DNA from: Acidobacteriaceae bacterium
GTDB taxonomy: Bacteria; Acidobacteriota; Terriglobia; Terriglobales; Acidobacteriaceae
Reading direction: 5' to 3'
Assembly: GCA_025462785.1 (NCBI GenBank)
Contig: JAOAPG010000401.1
Location: 1-9,560, forward strand
DNA: 9,560 nucleotides
Shown: positions 1 through 6,868 of the stretch, piece by piece
Layout: each line of letters begins with the position of its first letter
Numbering within the stretch: the first letter of the stretch is position 1
Program-made: the position numbers and the translations under genes
The notes under the pieces: generated by a model
What the model was told of the DNA's origin: nothing
Databases searched by the model: none
The model's input: the letters and a program-made list of their open reading frames with translations, nothing else

Positions 1-1
1 C

Positions 2-1273
2 ATCTGGCCCCGTGGAATGCTGGTTCTCTGTCTTCTCTGCTTTCTTTCGTTCGTCAGCGCCGCACAAGATTTCTCAAGCTATCAATCCGATGGAATGCTG
101 CTCGAATCTGGCTTCATATCCATATTCTTCGCACCATCGGGGTTTCGTCCTGGCTGGGGAGAACATTCTCCGCCATCGCGCGCAAGTCTGTTTCTGCTTC
201 AGTGGGAGTGGTTCCGCATTTACTTCGAATCAGGCTTGGTAAAGCTGGTTAGCGGCGATCCAGAATGGCGACACCTCACCGCGATGGACGAGTATTACCA
301 GAACAATCCACTGCCAACTTGGATTGGGTGGTACCTCCAACATCTCCCGCATAGGTTTCATTGGCTTAGCGCTCTGGGAACCCTTGTCATGGAACTGGGG
401 CTGGTGTGGATGATGTTTCTTGGGCGGCGATTTCGAATCATCTGCTTCTTCCTTACGACAGTGTGGCAGCTCGGGGTCATTCTCACTGCAAATTACACCT
501 TTCTCAATTATCTCGTGCTATCCGTTGGATTCCTGTTGCTCGATGACAAAATTCTGGCTCCTTTATTCCGGGGGTGGTTTCAACCTAAGCCGGTTGGAGC
601 GAATCTCGGCGAAACTGAGTCATCCAAATCTGTACTGGGGGGATTCAGAAGACACGCGCACGCGATGAAGCTTGCAATGAGCGCTGCGGTTCTGTCCTGG
701 ATCTTCTATGCAACGACGGTGCAGCTTATCTGGATACTCTGGCCGCGTGCGCCGTTTCCGGCATCTCCAGTCACGTCACTGGAGCCATTCCGCATCGCCA
801 ATCGTTATGGATTGTTCGCCGTGATGACGCGCGGCCGATATGAAATTGAATTTCAGGGATCCAACGACGGACAGAACTGGGTTGCATATCCCTTCCGCTA
901 CAAACCGCAAGCACTGAACGAACGACCGGGTATTTACGCGCCGTACCAGCCGCGATTCGACTGGAACCTCTGGTTTGCCTCACTCGGATCCTGGCGCGAC
1001 AACATGTTCGTCGTAAGCACTCAAGAACGCCTTCTGAAGAATAGTCGCGACGTGCTCAAATTGTTCCGCGGTAATCCTTTTTCAAGTGCTCCGCCGAAAC
1101 AGGTGCGCGCGGTTTTATGGCAGTATTGGTTTACGTCGATGGCGGAGAAGCGGGAAACTGGCAACTGGTGGAAGCGGAAATACTTGGGTACGTACGCGCC
1201 CACTCTCGCACAGGATGAAAATGGAAAGCTGATGGTGGTCGAGTGGCCAACCGTCACTGGATCGAGAGAATGA
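2..1273 (+). CDS. Lipase maturation factor (LMF1) family membrane protein, 5'-truncated by the window edge
   Basis: The frame is open to the left edge, so the true start lies outside the window; the ATG at 17 falls in a conserved stretch and is probably internal. Numbering from that Met, residues 1-15 end a hydrophobic helix. A loop typical of the family follows (FFAP, WFRIYFESGLVKL with the SG.VKL signature, then a GDPEWR motif and a PLPTWIGWY segment), then membrane helices at about 112-136, 140-157, 160-176 and 216-242. The C-terminal LMF domain covers about 255-395, with NRYGLFAVMTRGRYEIEFQGS, RPGIYAPYQPRFDWNLWFA and RGNPF blocks matching the vertebrate LMF1 pattern. Vertebrate LMF1 is an ER membrane protein that helps lipoprotein lipase fold; the role of bacterial members is not settled, so a periplasmic folding role is only a guess. 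About 420 residues remain of a usual 450-550. It is translationally coupled to the next gene. Confidence 0.88.
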   Translation: MWPRGMLVLCLLCFLSFVSAAQDFSSYQSDGMLLESGFISIFFAPSGFRPGWGEHSPPSRASLFLLQWEWFRIYFESGLVKLVSGDPEWRHLTAMDEYYQNNPLPTWIGWYLQHLPHRFHWLSALGTLVMELGLVWMMFLGRRFRIICFFLTTVWQLGVILTANYTFLNYLVLSVGFLLLDDKILAPLFRGWFQPKPVGANLGETESSKSVLGGFRRHAHAMKLAMSAAVLSWIFYATTVQLIWILWPRAPFPASPVTSLEPFRIANRYGLFAVMTRGRYEIEFQGSNDGQNWVAYPFRYKPQALNERPGIYAPYQPRFDWNLWFASLGSWRDNMFVVSTQERLLKNSRDVLKLFRGNPFSSAPPKQVRAVLWQYWFTSMAEKRETGNWWKRKYLGTYAPTLAQDENGKLMVVEWPTVTGSRE

Positions 1274-2685
1274 AGGGCAGCGCAAACGTAATAGGGACCG
1301 GACCGAACGGACTTGCTGCCGCGATCGTGCTGGCGCAAGCTGGACTTCAGGTGCAAGCATTTGAAGCCGAGCCGCAACCGGGCGGCGCTGCCCGGACCCT
1401 CCCGTTGACCTTGCCGGGATTTCTCCACGACTTCGGGTCGGCGGTCCACCCGATGGCCGTAGGCTCACCATTTTTCTCTTCTCTTCCGCTATCAAAATAC
1501 GGACTCGAATGGATCCATCCAACATCGCCGCTCGCACACCCGCTGGATGATGGTACAGCAGTCATCCTGGAGCGAAGCGTCGATGCAACGGAAGCGAACC
1601 TTGCCGAGGACGGAAGAGCGTGGCGGAGACTTCTGAGTCCGCTGGTAGATCATTGGTTCGATCTTGCGCCCGACCTGCTGGGCCCCGTCACAAGATTTCC
1701 GCGGCATCCGTTGTTGATGGCGAGATTAGGATTGCGGGCGTTTCCGCCTGCTACTTGGCTGGCGAACTATGAGTTTCGTGGAGAACCCGCGAAGGCCCTC
1801 TTCGCAGGACTAGCCGCGCATTCTTTCCTCAGCCTTGATGAACCTCTTAGCTCCGCGGTCGGCATGGTACTTGGCGCGGCCGCACATGCCGTGGGTTGGC
1901 CGATTCCGCGAGGCGGATCGCAGGCAATTACGAATTCTCTGTGTGACTGCCTGACAACTCTGGGAGGAAGCATCAAAACGGCGACCCGGGTTGATCGCAT
2001 CGCTGATCTGCCGAAGTCTGACCTGACGATGTGCGACCTAACTCCGCAACAGTTAGTGCAAGTCGCCGGAGAGCGCTTAAGCAAGGGATACCGGCAACGA
2101 CTAGAACGCTGGCAGTATGGGCCGGGGGCGTTCAAAGTGGATTACGCGTTGCGTGAGCCGATTCCCTGGACGGCGACGGAATGCAGTCGCGCCGCGACAG
2201 TTCACATAGGAGGAACATTTAGCGAGATCGCGGCATCAGAAAAAGCAATGCGAAATGGTAAGCACGCGGAGCGTCCTTTCGTTTTGCTGGCACAACCATC
2301 GTTGTTCGATACTTCGCGATCTCCACTAGGCAAGCACATCGCGTGGGCATATTGCCACGTGCCGAACGGTTCAACATTCGACATGCTGCCCAGGTTGGAA
2401 GCGCAAATCGAGCGATTCGCTCCCGGGTTCCAGGATTGCATATTAGCCCGGCGGGTTTTTCCACCGGCGGCACTGCAGTCCATGGATGCAAACCTTATTG
2501 GAGGAGACATCAACGGCGGCGCGCCGAATCTGCGGCAGTTTATTTTTCGCCCAACGGTGCGGCAATACGCGACCTCTACGCCTGACCTTTACATCTGTTC
2601 CTCATCAACACCGCCGGGAGGCGGTGTCCATGGCATGTGTGGCTTCAACGCCGCTAAGCGAGCGCTCGCGAGAATGCAACGGTAG
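1270..2685 (+). CDS. FAD-dependent oxidoreductase, phytoene-desaturase/PYROXD2-like family
   Basis: 471 residues from ATG at 1270. An N-terminal Rossmann dinucleotide fold shows GTGPNG (residues 9-14), an acidic residue ending beta-2 (Glu32) and the PGGAART motif (37-43) that follows it in flavin amine-oxidase/phytoene-desaturase proteins. A PRGG motif lies at 213-216. The C-terminal FAD-binding block STPPGGGVHGMCGFNAA (446-462) is very characteristic of the PYROXD2-like branch. No signal peptide or membrane helix is evident. I chose ATG 1270 because it overlaps the upstream stop as ATGA and leaves a normal six-residue lead before the Rossmann strand; an in-frame GTG at 1243 would add nine residues. 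The substrate cannot be read from sequence: carotenoid desaturation is possible, but no other carotenoid gene is present. Pairing with the LMF homologue suggests a membrane- or lipid-related oxidation, which is inference. Confidence 0.9.
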   Translation: MKGSANVIGTGPNGLAAAIVLAQAGLQVQAFEAEPQPGGAARTLPLTLPGFLHDFGSAVHPMAVGSPFFSSLPLSKYGLEWIHPTSPLAHPLDDGTAVILERSVDATEANLAEDGRAWRRLLSPLVDHWFDLAPDLLGPVTRFPRHPLLMARLGLRAFPPATWLANYEFRGEPAKALFAGLAAHSFLSLDEPLSSAVGMVLGAAAHAVGWPIPRGGSQAITNSLCDCLTTLGGSIKTATRVDRIADLPKSDLTMCDLTPQQLVQVAGERLSKGYRQRLERWQYGPGAFKVDYALREPIPWTATECSRAATVHIGGTFSEIAASEKAMRNGKHAERPFVLLAQPSLFDTSRSPLGKHIAWAYCHVPNGSTFDMLPRLEAQIERFAPGFQDCILARRVFPPAALQSMDANLIGGDINGGAPNLRQFIFRPTVRQYATSTPDLYICSSSTPPGGGVHGMCGFNAAKRALARMQR

Positions 2686-2711
2686 AGTCTTGTCAGCAAA
2701 TTAATGGTCTG

Positions 2712-2729
2712 GCTGTGCCGTTCCACAGC
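2712..2729. terminator. Small stem-loop between convergent genes, possible weak terminator
   Basis: GCTGTG (2712-2717) and CACAGC (2724-2729) form a perfect 6-bp stem with a 6-nt loop, 26 bp past the oxidoreductase stop. It lies in the 100-bp gap between this gene and the convergent response-regulator gene. A second, looser inverted repeat, ATGCCC (2751-2756) with GGGCAT (2775-2780), follows. Neither has a T-run on either strand, so an intrinsic terminator is only possible, not shown. Confidence 0.25.
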
Positions 2730-2785
2730 ATCGGAGCTTTACACCACGCAATGCCCATCACTTACGTTGCGCTGGGGCATAACAT

Positions 2786-3502
2786 TCACCCGAGGGATGT
2801 GGGATCGTCGGATTTCTGAGCTAATTTGTTTTCGTTTAGGACCCACTCCGATGTTGTCTCTTTAAATTGGAATCCGTAGCGTTGTCCAGCTATACTCCCT
2901 GTTTCCTTCCGGACAACACTCGCCCGTCCAGCGTAAACCGCACTGCCGTGCATAACGAAAACATCAACCAAATCGTCTTTCATGAGCGCTATAGTACAGC
3001 TGCAAAAGAACCCTTCTGTGCTGACGTCTTCCGTGGTAGTGAGTTCCTCAAAGACGCCACCGTCCGACGTTTGCCCCTTCAACTTCAAAGGAACGCGCAT
3101 ACGCAAACGAATTGCTCGTCGACGCTTTGGTAGGGATTGCTGTAATTCAACGGCGAGTTTTGACTTCAGTTTCGCAAAATCAATCGGTTTATCGAGGTAT
3201 GCCTTGGCGCCTAATTCTTCACAATGAGCTTCGTACTTGCTTCGCGCCTCTCCCCCTCCGCTGATTACAAAGATTGGAATTCGGGAGGTATAGCTGAGAG
3301 ATTGGAAGCTTTGGCAGAGCTCAAAACCGTTGAATTGAGGCATCATTAGATCTAATAGAATCGCGTCTGGCTCAAATTCCAGCGCAAGTGCGAGGGCTTG
3401 CTCTGGATCTCCCGTGTCTACGACTTCGTAAGTATCAGATAAACGAATGCGAACAAGTTTGCGCAGAGCCTCGTCATCGTCAATCACCAATACTCGCTTC
3501 AT
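2786..3502 (-). CDS. Response regulator with C-terminal PilZ (c-di-GMP-binding) domain
   Basis: 238 residues. The REC domain (about 1-120) is complete: acidic pair Asp8/Asp9, phospho-acceptor Asp51 in LLDLMMP, Ser81 as the switch Thr/Ser, and Lys105 in DKP. A basic linker KRRRAIR leads into a PilZ domain (about 126-220) carrying both c-di-GMP signature elements: RxxxR (Arg128-Arg132) and DxSxxG (DVSTEG, 159-164). There is no DNA-binding domain, so the output is probably a protein interaction controlled by phosphorylation, c-di-GMP or both, in the cytoplasm. The ATG directly follows the TAA of the hybrid-kinase gene (TAAATG), so the two are one translational unit, and the kinase is the obvious phosphodonor. 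REC-PilZ proteins are known in several phyla, but this one's target is unknown. Confidence 0.92.
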   Translation of the reverse strand: MKRVLVIDDDEALRKLVRIRLSDTYEVVDTGDPEQALALALEFEPDAILLDLMMPQFNGFELCQSFQSLSYTSRIPIFVISGGGEARSKYEAHCEELGAKAYLDKPIDFAKLKSKLAVELQQSLPKRRRAIRLRMRVPLKLKGQTSDGGVFEELTTTEDVSTEGFFCSCTIALMKDDLVDVFVMHGSAVYAGRASVVRKETGSIAGQRYGFQFKETTSEWVLNENKLAQKSDDPTSLG

Positions 3503-5362
3503 TTATTTGTTCCTCTCCAGAGCGGTGGGAGAACTCGCGCTAAAGGACTCTTGCACCAACTCCATCATTAGAGCTTCTCGCAGCTTTTCTCCTAGAGCTT
3601 CCCGGGTAAATGGCTTTGGTAAAAAATGTGCGTCCGGTGCGAAGGATTCGCTGCATCCGATGGACTGCCCTGTATAACCTGACATGTACACCACTCTCAT
3701 TGACGGACGCACGACGGCAAGCTGCTTTACCAACTCGCGACCATTCATGCCCGGCATCACAATGTCAGTCAGCAGTAAATGTATTTCTCCTTTGAGCTGT
3801 TGGCTAACGTTCATCGCCTCGGTGGCACTACCAGCTTCTAGTACTGTGTAGCCCAAGCGCTGCAGAATGCTACAGGTTAGCTTTCGAAGCGAGGCTTCAT
3901 CTTCGACTACCAGGATTGTCTCGCGACGTTGCAAGGATGGAATCGCCTTTGCGATAGGTCTGTCTTGATTTATTTCCTCTGCAACACGAGGCAGGTAGAT
4001 TTTGAAAGCCGCTCCATTCCCGGGTTCGCTTACGACATCGATATAGCCGCCGCTTTGTTTAACAATGCCGTAAACGGTCGCCAAGCCAAGACCGGTTCCC
4101 TGCCCTTCTCCCTTGGTCGTAAAGAACGGCTCGAAGATATGTGCTTGCGTGGCTGAATCCATACCGATGCCACTGTCGCTCACGGTCAGCAGAACATATG
4201 CCCCCGTCTTAACGGGGTAGGAATAGCCGCGAACAGCATTTCCGTCCATTTCGAAATTCTTCGTTTCGATCGCCAGCTTCCCGCCATCGGGCATCGCATC
4301 GCGTGCGTTCACGCACAAATTCAGAAGCACTTGTTCAATTTGGCCTTTGTCCGCTTTGATTCGGCCGAGACTAGAATCGAGAATTGTGGAAAGCTCGATA
4401 TCCTCGCCAATAATGCGTTCGAGCATTTTTTCGGTTTCGGTAATGACAGCGTTCAGTTCTAAAACCTTGGGCTCGAGTACCTGTTGACGGCTGAATGCTA
4501 AGAGCTGGCGCGTCAAAGAGCTCGCTCTGTTTCCAGCTTTAAAAATTTCTTGGAGGCTATCTGCGAACGGCTCGGTCGTGCCAAGTTGCTCCTGCAGAAT
4601 TTCCGTATAGCCAATGATGACCCCAAGAAGATTATTGAAATCGTGAGCTATTCCCCCAGACAGCCGTCCCACAGCTTCCATCTTCTGAGCTTGCCTAAAC
4701 TGGTCTTCCAACCGCCGGCGGTCGGTAATGTCACGATTGACGATAACCAATTTCTCCACTTTGCCATCGAGGTGCAAAATCGCATTCGCGGTCGACTCAA
4801 GAACACGCCAGCTGCCGTCTTTATGTCGCATTCGATATTCGATCCGGCGGCCCACGCCGCCACGCAGAGTTTCGTCGGCCGCCTCCTGCACCCGGTCGCG
4901 GTCCTCGGGGTGTATCTGCTCGAACGCCGTTGTATTTTGCAGATCGCTGAGCTTGTAGCCCAGAACGCTGGCGTATGCGGGGCTGTTGTAAAGCCTGTTT
5001 CCGTTCGCATCCACGACCGCGATCATATCGGCCGCATTCTCACTAATGAGTCGGAACATCTCTTCCCGTTCCACAAGTTGCCGGCGGATGCGACAAATTT
5101 GAAGTTGCTGATAGACGACGTAAATGTCAAACAGTAAAACCAAGCAGATCAGACCACGGACAACGCCTACAATTCGTAGCCCTTCCGTTTCGAACCTAGT
5201 CATGTGTGGACTGGGAACCAGAAAGGAGACCAGCCCCATTGTCAAAACGAGTGTGATGACCACAGCTGAGGACCACAGCACCCACTCCCGGCGCTCAACA
5301 TTTCGAAAGATGGAGGAGGCAACAGCCCGAGTACCAACTATATTTGTGTCGGTTGATTCCAT
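3503..5362 (-). CDS. Membrane PAS hybrid sensor histidine kinase with C-terminal receiver
   Basis: 619 residues. Two membrane helices (about 29-50 and 64-85) flank a loop of only about 15 residues. A PAS domain (about 100-215, ending in the IVNRDITDRR motif) follows. HisKA has the H-box GIAHDFNN with His240. The ATPase domain has the N-box VNARDAMPDGG (351-361), G1 DSGIGM (396-401), F-box FEPFF (410-414) and G2 GTGLGLATVYG (422-432). A C-terminal REC (about 482-600) has Glu487/Asp488, Asp533 in LLTDIVMPGMNG, Ser561 and Lys583. All catalytic residues are present. With so little periplasmic sequence, the signal is probably sensed in the membrane or by the PAS. The start is fixed by an in-frame TGA three codons upstream; AGGAG at 5375-5379 sits 12 nt before the ATG, rather far. 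No Hpt domain is seen, so it is unclear whether phosphate goes to its own REC or to the adjoining REC-PilZ protein. Confidence 0.95.
   Translation of the reverse strand: MESTDTNIVGTRAVASSIFRNVERREWVLWSSAVVITLVLTMGLVSFLVPSPHMTRFETEGLRIVGVVRGLICLVLLFDIYVVYQQLQICRIRRQLVEREEMFRLISENAADMIAVVDANGNRLYNSPAYASVLGYKLSDLQNTTAFEQIHPEDRDRVQEAADETLRGGVGRRIEYRMRHKDGSWRVLESTANAILHLDGKVEKLVIVNRDITDRRRLEDQFRQAQKMEAVGRLSGGIAHDFNNLLGVIIGYTEILQEQLGTTEPFADSLQEIFKAGNRASSLTRQLLAFSRQQVLEPKVLELNAVITETEKMLERIIGEDIELSTILDSSLGRIKADKGQIEQVLLNLCVNARDAMPDGGKLAIETKNFEMDGNAVRGYSYPVKTGAYVLLTVSDSGIGMDSATQAHIFEPFFTTKGEGQGTGLGLATVYGIVKQSGGYIDVVSEPGNGAAFKIYLPRVAEEINQDRPIAKAIPSLQRRETILVVEDEASLRKLTCSILQRLGYTVLEAGSATEAMNVSQQLKGEIHLLLTDIVMPGMNGRELVKQLAVVRPSMRVVYMSGYTGQSIGCSESFAPDAHFLPKPFTREALGEKLREALMMELVQESFSASSPTALERNK
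3510..3517 (-). promoter_or_regulatory. Ribosome binding site of the REC-PilZ gene
   Basis: On the - strand GGAGAGGA lies inside the 3' end of the hybrid-kinase gene, with AGGA 8 nt before the ATG at 3502. It shows that the response regulator has its own strong Shine-Dalgarno sequence although the start codon abuts the upstream stop. Confidence 0.7.
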
Positions 5363-5444
5363 ACGTGGTCAAAACTCCTGAATCGCGGAAAAATTGCCAC
5401 GTCCTCCTTCAATATGGCGAAAACAGGGCCGAACAAGACACTAA

Positions 5445-5460
5445 TGCAGTCCAATCGCCA
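5445..5460 (-). promoter_or_regulatory. Candidate sigma54 (-24/-12) promoter of the hybrid kinase
   Basis: The - strand reads TGGCGATTGGACTGCA: TGGC at -24 and TGCA at -12 with the obligatory GG-N10-GC spacing, against consensus TGGCACG-N4-TTGCW. Four of the twelve informative positions differ. It lies 98 bp from the start codon, almost the same distance as the better element before the GGDEF gene. Two poorer GG-N10-GC matches (5416-5431 and 5384-5399) are also present, and one or two are expected by chance in this length. Confidence 0.38.
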
Positions 5461-5587
5461 TTGGGACGATTCAGCGAAGGAAGTTTAGTTTGTTGGGGGT
5501 AGCTCCAGAACTAGGGAGAAGACGGAAAGGCGAATCCAAGCACTGGATGAATAATCTAGATTTGGTATTCGCAGCGGACTGGACAGA

Positions 5588-5602
5588 TGTTCGGCTAGAA
5601 CA
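5588..5602. promoter_or_regulatory. Perfect dyad TGTTC-N5-GAACA, possible activator site
   Basis: A perfect inverted repeat with 5-bp arms and spacer GGCTA, centred about 136 bp upstream of the sigma54-like element before the hybrid kinase. Arm and spacer layout resemble NtrC-type enhancer dyads. A 5-bp-arm dyad can occur by chance in a region this long, so support rests on position and on a related dyad at 6794-6807. Confidence 0.3.
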
Positions 5603-5624
5603 AATTGGCGGCGGACCTACGAGC

Positions 5625-5635
5625 ACATGCCATGT
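5625..5635. repeat. Short palindrome ACATG-C-CATGT
   Basis: An 11-bp perfect palindrome 22 bp from the TGTTC/GAACA dyad and inside the same promoter-proximal region. It could be a protein-binding site, but nothing else supports that. Confidence 0.2.
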
Positions 5636-5721
5636 TGTCGTCGACCACGCCCAAGTCCGGGGATAAGATGTGGATAGGCGCTACAGCAATGGAATGAATT
5701 TAAGACCATTGTCGTAGATCG

Positions 5722-6525
5722 TTAAAATACCGGTGCCAGCTTGTGCTTCTTAAGAAACACTCTTCGATGAATACTGTCCAGAAGATCCGAAATACTTGCC
5801 CCAATGATATAGACGCCTAATGCCGAATTAACTCCAACTGCAGGAATCAATGGGCTCTCCTGCTTCCGAAGTTCCATTTGCCGCATGAAGCGTTGTAGAG
5901 CGATCTCTGCTTGTAATTCTGTGGTATCTGGCATCACTACCAGGAATTCACTCTCGCCATAGCGAAAGACTGTGTCAGCTCCCCGGAATGTACTCGTCAT
6001 CAGTTGTGCCACTTCCTCCAGAAGATTGCTATCACCTGTGCCGTTTGATTCTGCCGTCGCATTCCCAAGGCTATTTAGATCGATCAAAAGAAGGCTGAGG
6101 GAACTGCCGAGCCGATTAGCGCGCGCTACCTCTTTGGCGAGCATTTGATCGAGCGCGCGACGGTTGAACAAGCGAGTGACCGGATCTACAAGAGAAAGGC
6201 CGTCAACTTTGCCGTTGAATATGAGTTCCTGTAACAAAGCCTTTCGAGTCTCAGCTAGCATTTTTTTCTGCGTAAACACGTAGAGATTAAAAAGAAGAAT
6301 GAGCGAGATTAGCCCAAAAAAGACCTGAGGCAAATACCTGCCCTCAGCCTTAAGGGCTCCCGTGTTCCACGCAAGATTCGGTGCCACAATTGCTGCAAAC
6401 CCGCTTGCAAGCACAATGACAATCAGCAGAGTGATGGACCAGAGTTGTACGTCCCTGCTGGCGAGGGCCTGCATTTGTAGCTGGATTTCCTCGGCTCTGG
6501 TTGAGATTTTCATGTTCCCTTTCAT
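5722..6525 (-). CDS. Two-TM membrane protein with degenerate GGDEF domain
   Basis: 267 residues. Membrane helices lie at about 28-48 and 65-86; this N-terminal module is clearly related to that of the neighbouring hybrid kinase. The GGDEF domain spans about 112-265, opening with DPVTRLFNRRALDQML (114-129). Asp149 matches the first metal ligand, but the usual FKxxND guanine-contacting stretch is replaced (SLGNATA), and the signature is GESEF (190-194) in place of GG(D/E)EF. The RxxD inhibitory-site motif (RGAD, 181-184) stands at its normal five-residue distance before the signature. The protein is therefore probably not a diguanylate cyclase but may bind c-di-GMP, as degenerate GGDEF receptors such as PelD and PopA do. 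ATG 6525 is taken as the start without a clear ribosome site; ATG 6513 (Met5) is an alternative with AAAGGGA close before it. A sigma54-type promoter precedes it. Confidence 0.9.
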   Translation of the reverse strand: MKGNMKISTRAEEIQLQMQALASRDVQLWSITLLIVIVLASGFAAIVAPNLAWNTGALKAEGRYLPQVFFGLISLILLFNLYVFTQKKMLAETRKALLQELIFNGKVDGLSLVDPVTRLFNRRALDQMLAKEVARANRLGSSLSLLLIDLNSLGNATAESNGTGDSNLLEEVAQLMTSTFRGADTVFRYGESEFLVVMPDTTELQAEIALQRFMRQMELRKQESPLIPAVGVNSALGVYIIGASISDLLDSIHRRVFLKKHKLAPVF

Positions 6526-6609
6526 GACAACTATTGGACGTCCTGCACGAAATGGGGGAGGGCGGCTAAACTTCGCTTAACTTTTCAGCAAGTCCAACCG
6601 AGTTCCAGG

Positions 6610-6625
6610 TGCAACAAAAGGGCCA
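6610..6625 (-). promoter_or_regulatory. Probable sigma54 (-24/-12) promoter of the GGDEF gene
   Basis: The - strand reads TGGCCCTTTTGTTGCA. Against TGGCACG-N4-TTGCW only two of the twelve informative positions differ, and GG-N10-GC spacing is exact. Transcription would start near 6599, giving a leader of about 75 nt to the ATG at 6525. The gene immediately upstream encodes a sigma54 activator, which supports the call. Confidence 0.62.
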
Positions 6626-6793
6626 TACTCGCAAAAGCGATACGCCGAATCTGGATGAGTGGGGAGAACAACTTACAGATAAACAACGCGCTCGACGCCA
6701 GGTATTTTGTTTAGGAAGGTCTTAATTTCGGACGGGTGTCTAACGGATATAACATCGAATGCATATTAAACATAGCGTAGATGGGAGCTTGCG

Positions 6794-6807
6794 GTTCCAG
6801 CTTGAAC
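6794..6807. promoter_or_regulatory. Dyad GTTC-N6-GAAC, possible activator site
   Basis: An inverted repeat centred about 177 bp upstream of the -24 element of the GGDEF promoter. Its arms match the inner arms of the TGTTC/GAACA dyad at 5588-5602, but the spacer is one base longer. It could be an enhancer for the NtrC-family protein encoded next to it; the arms are short and chance is possible. Confidence 0.27.
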
Positions 6808-6868
6808 AGGCGATCAATGGAAAACTGCGCTCGCGCCGGTCTGTGTTTTTGGATATGTAGCTCCTGGC

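Larger units (their letters stand above)
5363..5721. other. Intergenic region upstream of the hybrid kinase, dyad-rich, no gene seen
   Basis: 359 bp between the GGDEF gene stop and the hybrid-kinase start. No coding frame, RNA gene or clear terminator is visible on either strand. It holds a sigma54-like element and two short dyads, listed separately, so it is best read as the promoter region of the hybrid-kinase/REC-PilZ unit. Confidence 0.6.
6526..6868. other. Intergenic region upstream of the GGDEF gene, no gene seen
   Basis: 343 bp between the NtrC-family gene stop and the GGDEF gene start. No coding frame, RNA gene or convincing terminator is visible. It carries a near-consensus sigma54 element and a GTTC/GAAC dyad, so the GGDEF gene probably has its own promoter rather than depending on read-through. 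Confidence 0.6.

Noticed and set aside
1243..1269. GTG start extending the FAD oxidoreductase by nine residues
   Set aside because: ATG 1270 gives the usual ATGA coupling and a normal-length lead before the Rossmann fold.
4550..5137. A 195-residue open frame antisense to the hybrid kinase
   Set aside because: It is fully inside a well-supported kinase gene and reads as its opposite-strand shadow; no family features.
5384..5431. Two further GG-N10-GC matches on the - strand before the hybrid kinase (5416-5431 and 5384-5399)
   Set aside because: Both match the -12 block poorly, and the second would place the transcription start on top of the ribosome site.
5640..5721. Intrinsic terminator after the GGDEF gene
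   Set aside because: No stable stem followed by a T-run could be found on the - strand.
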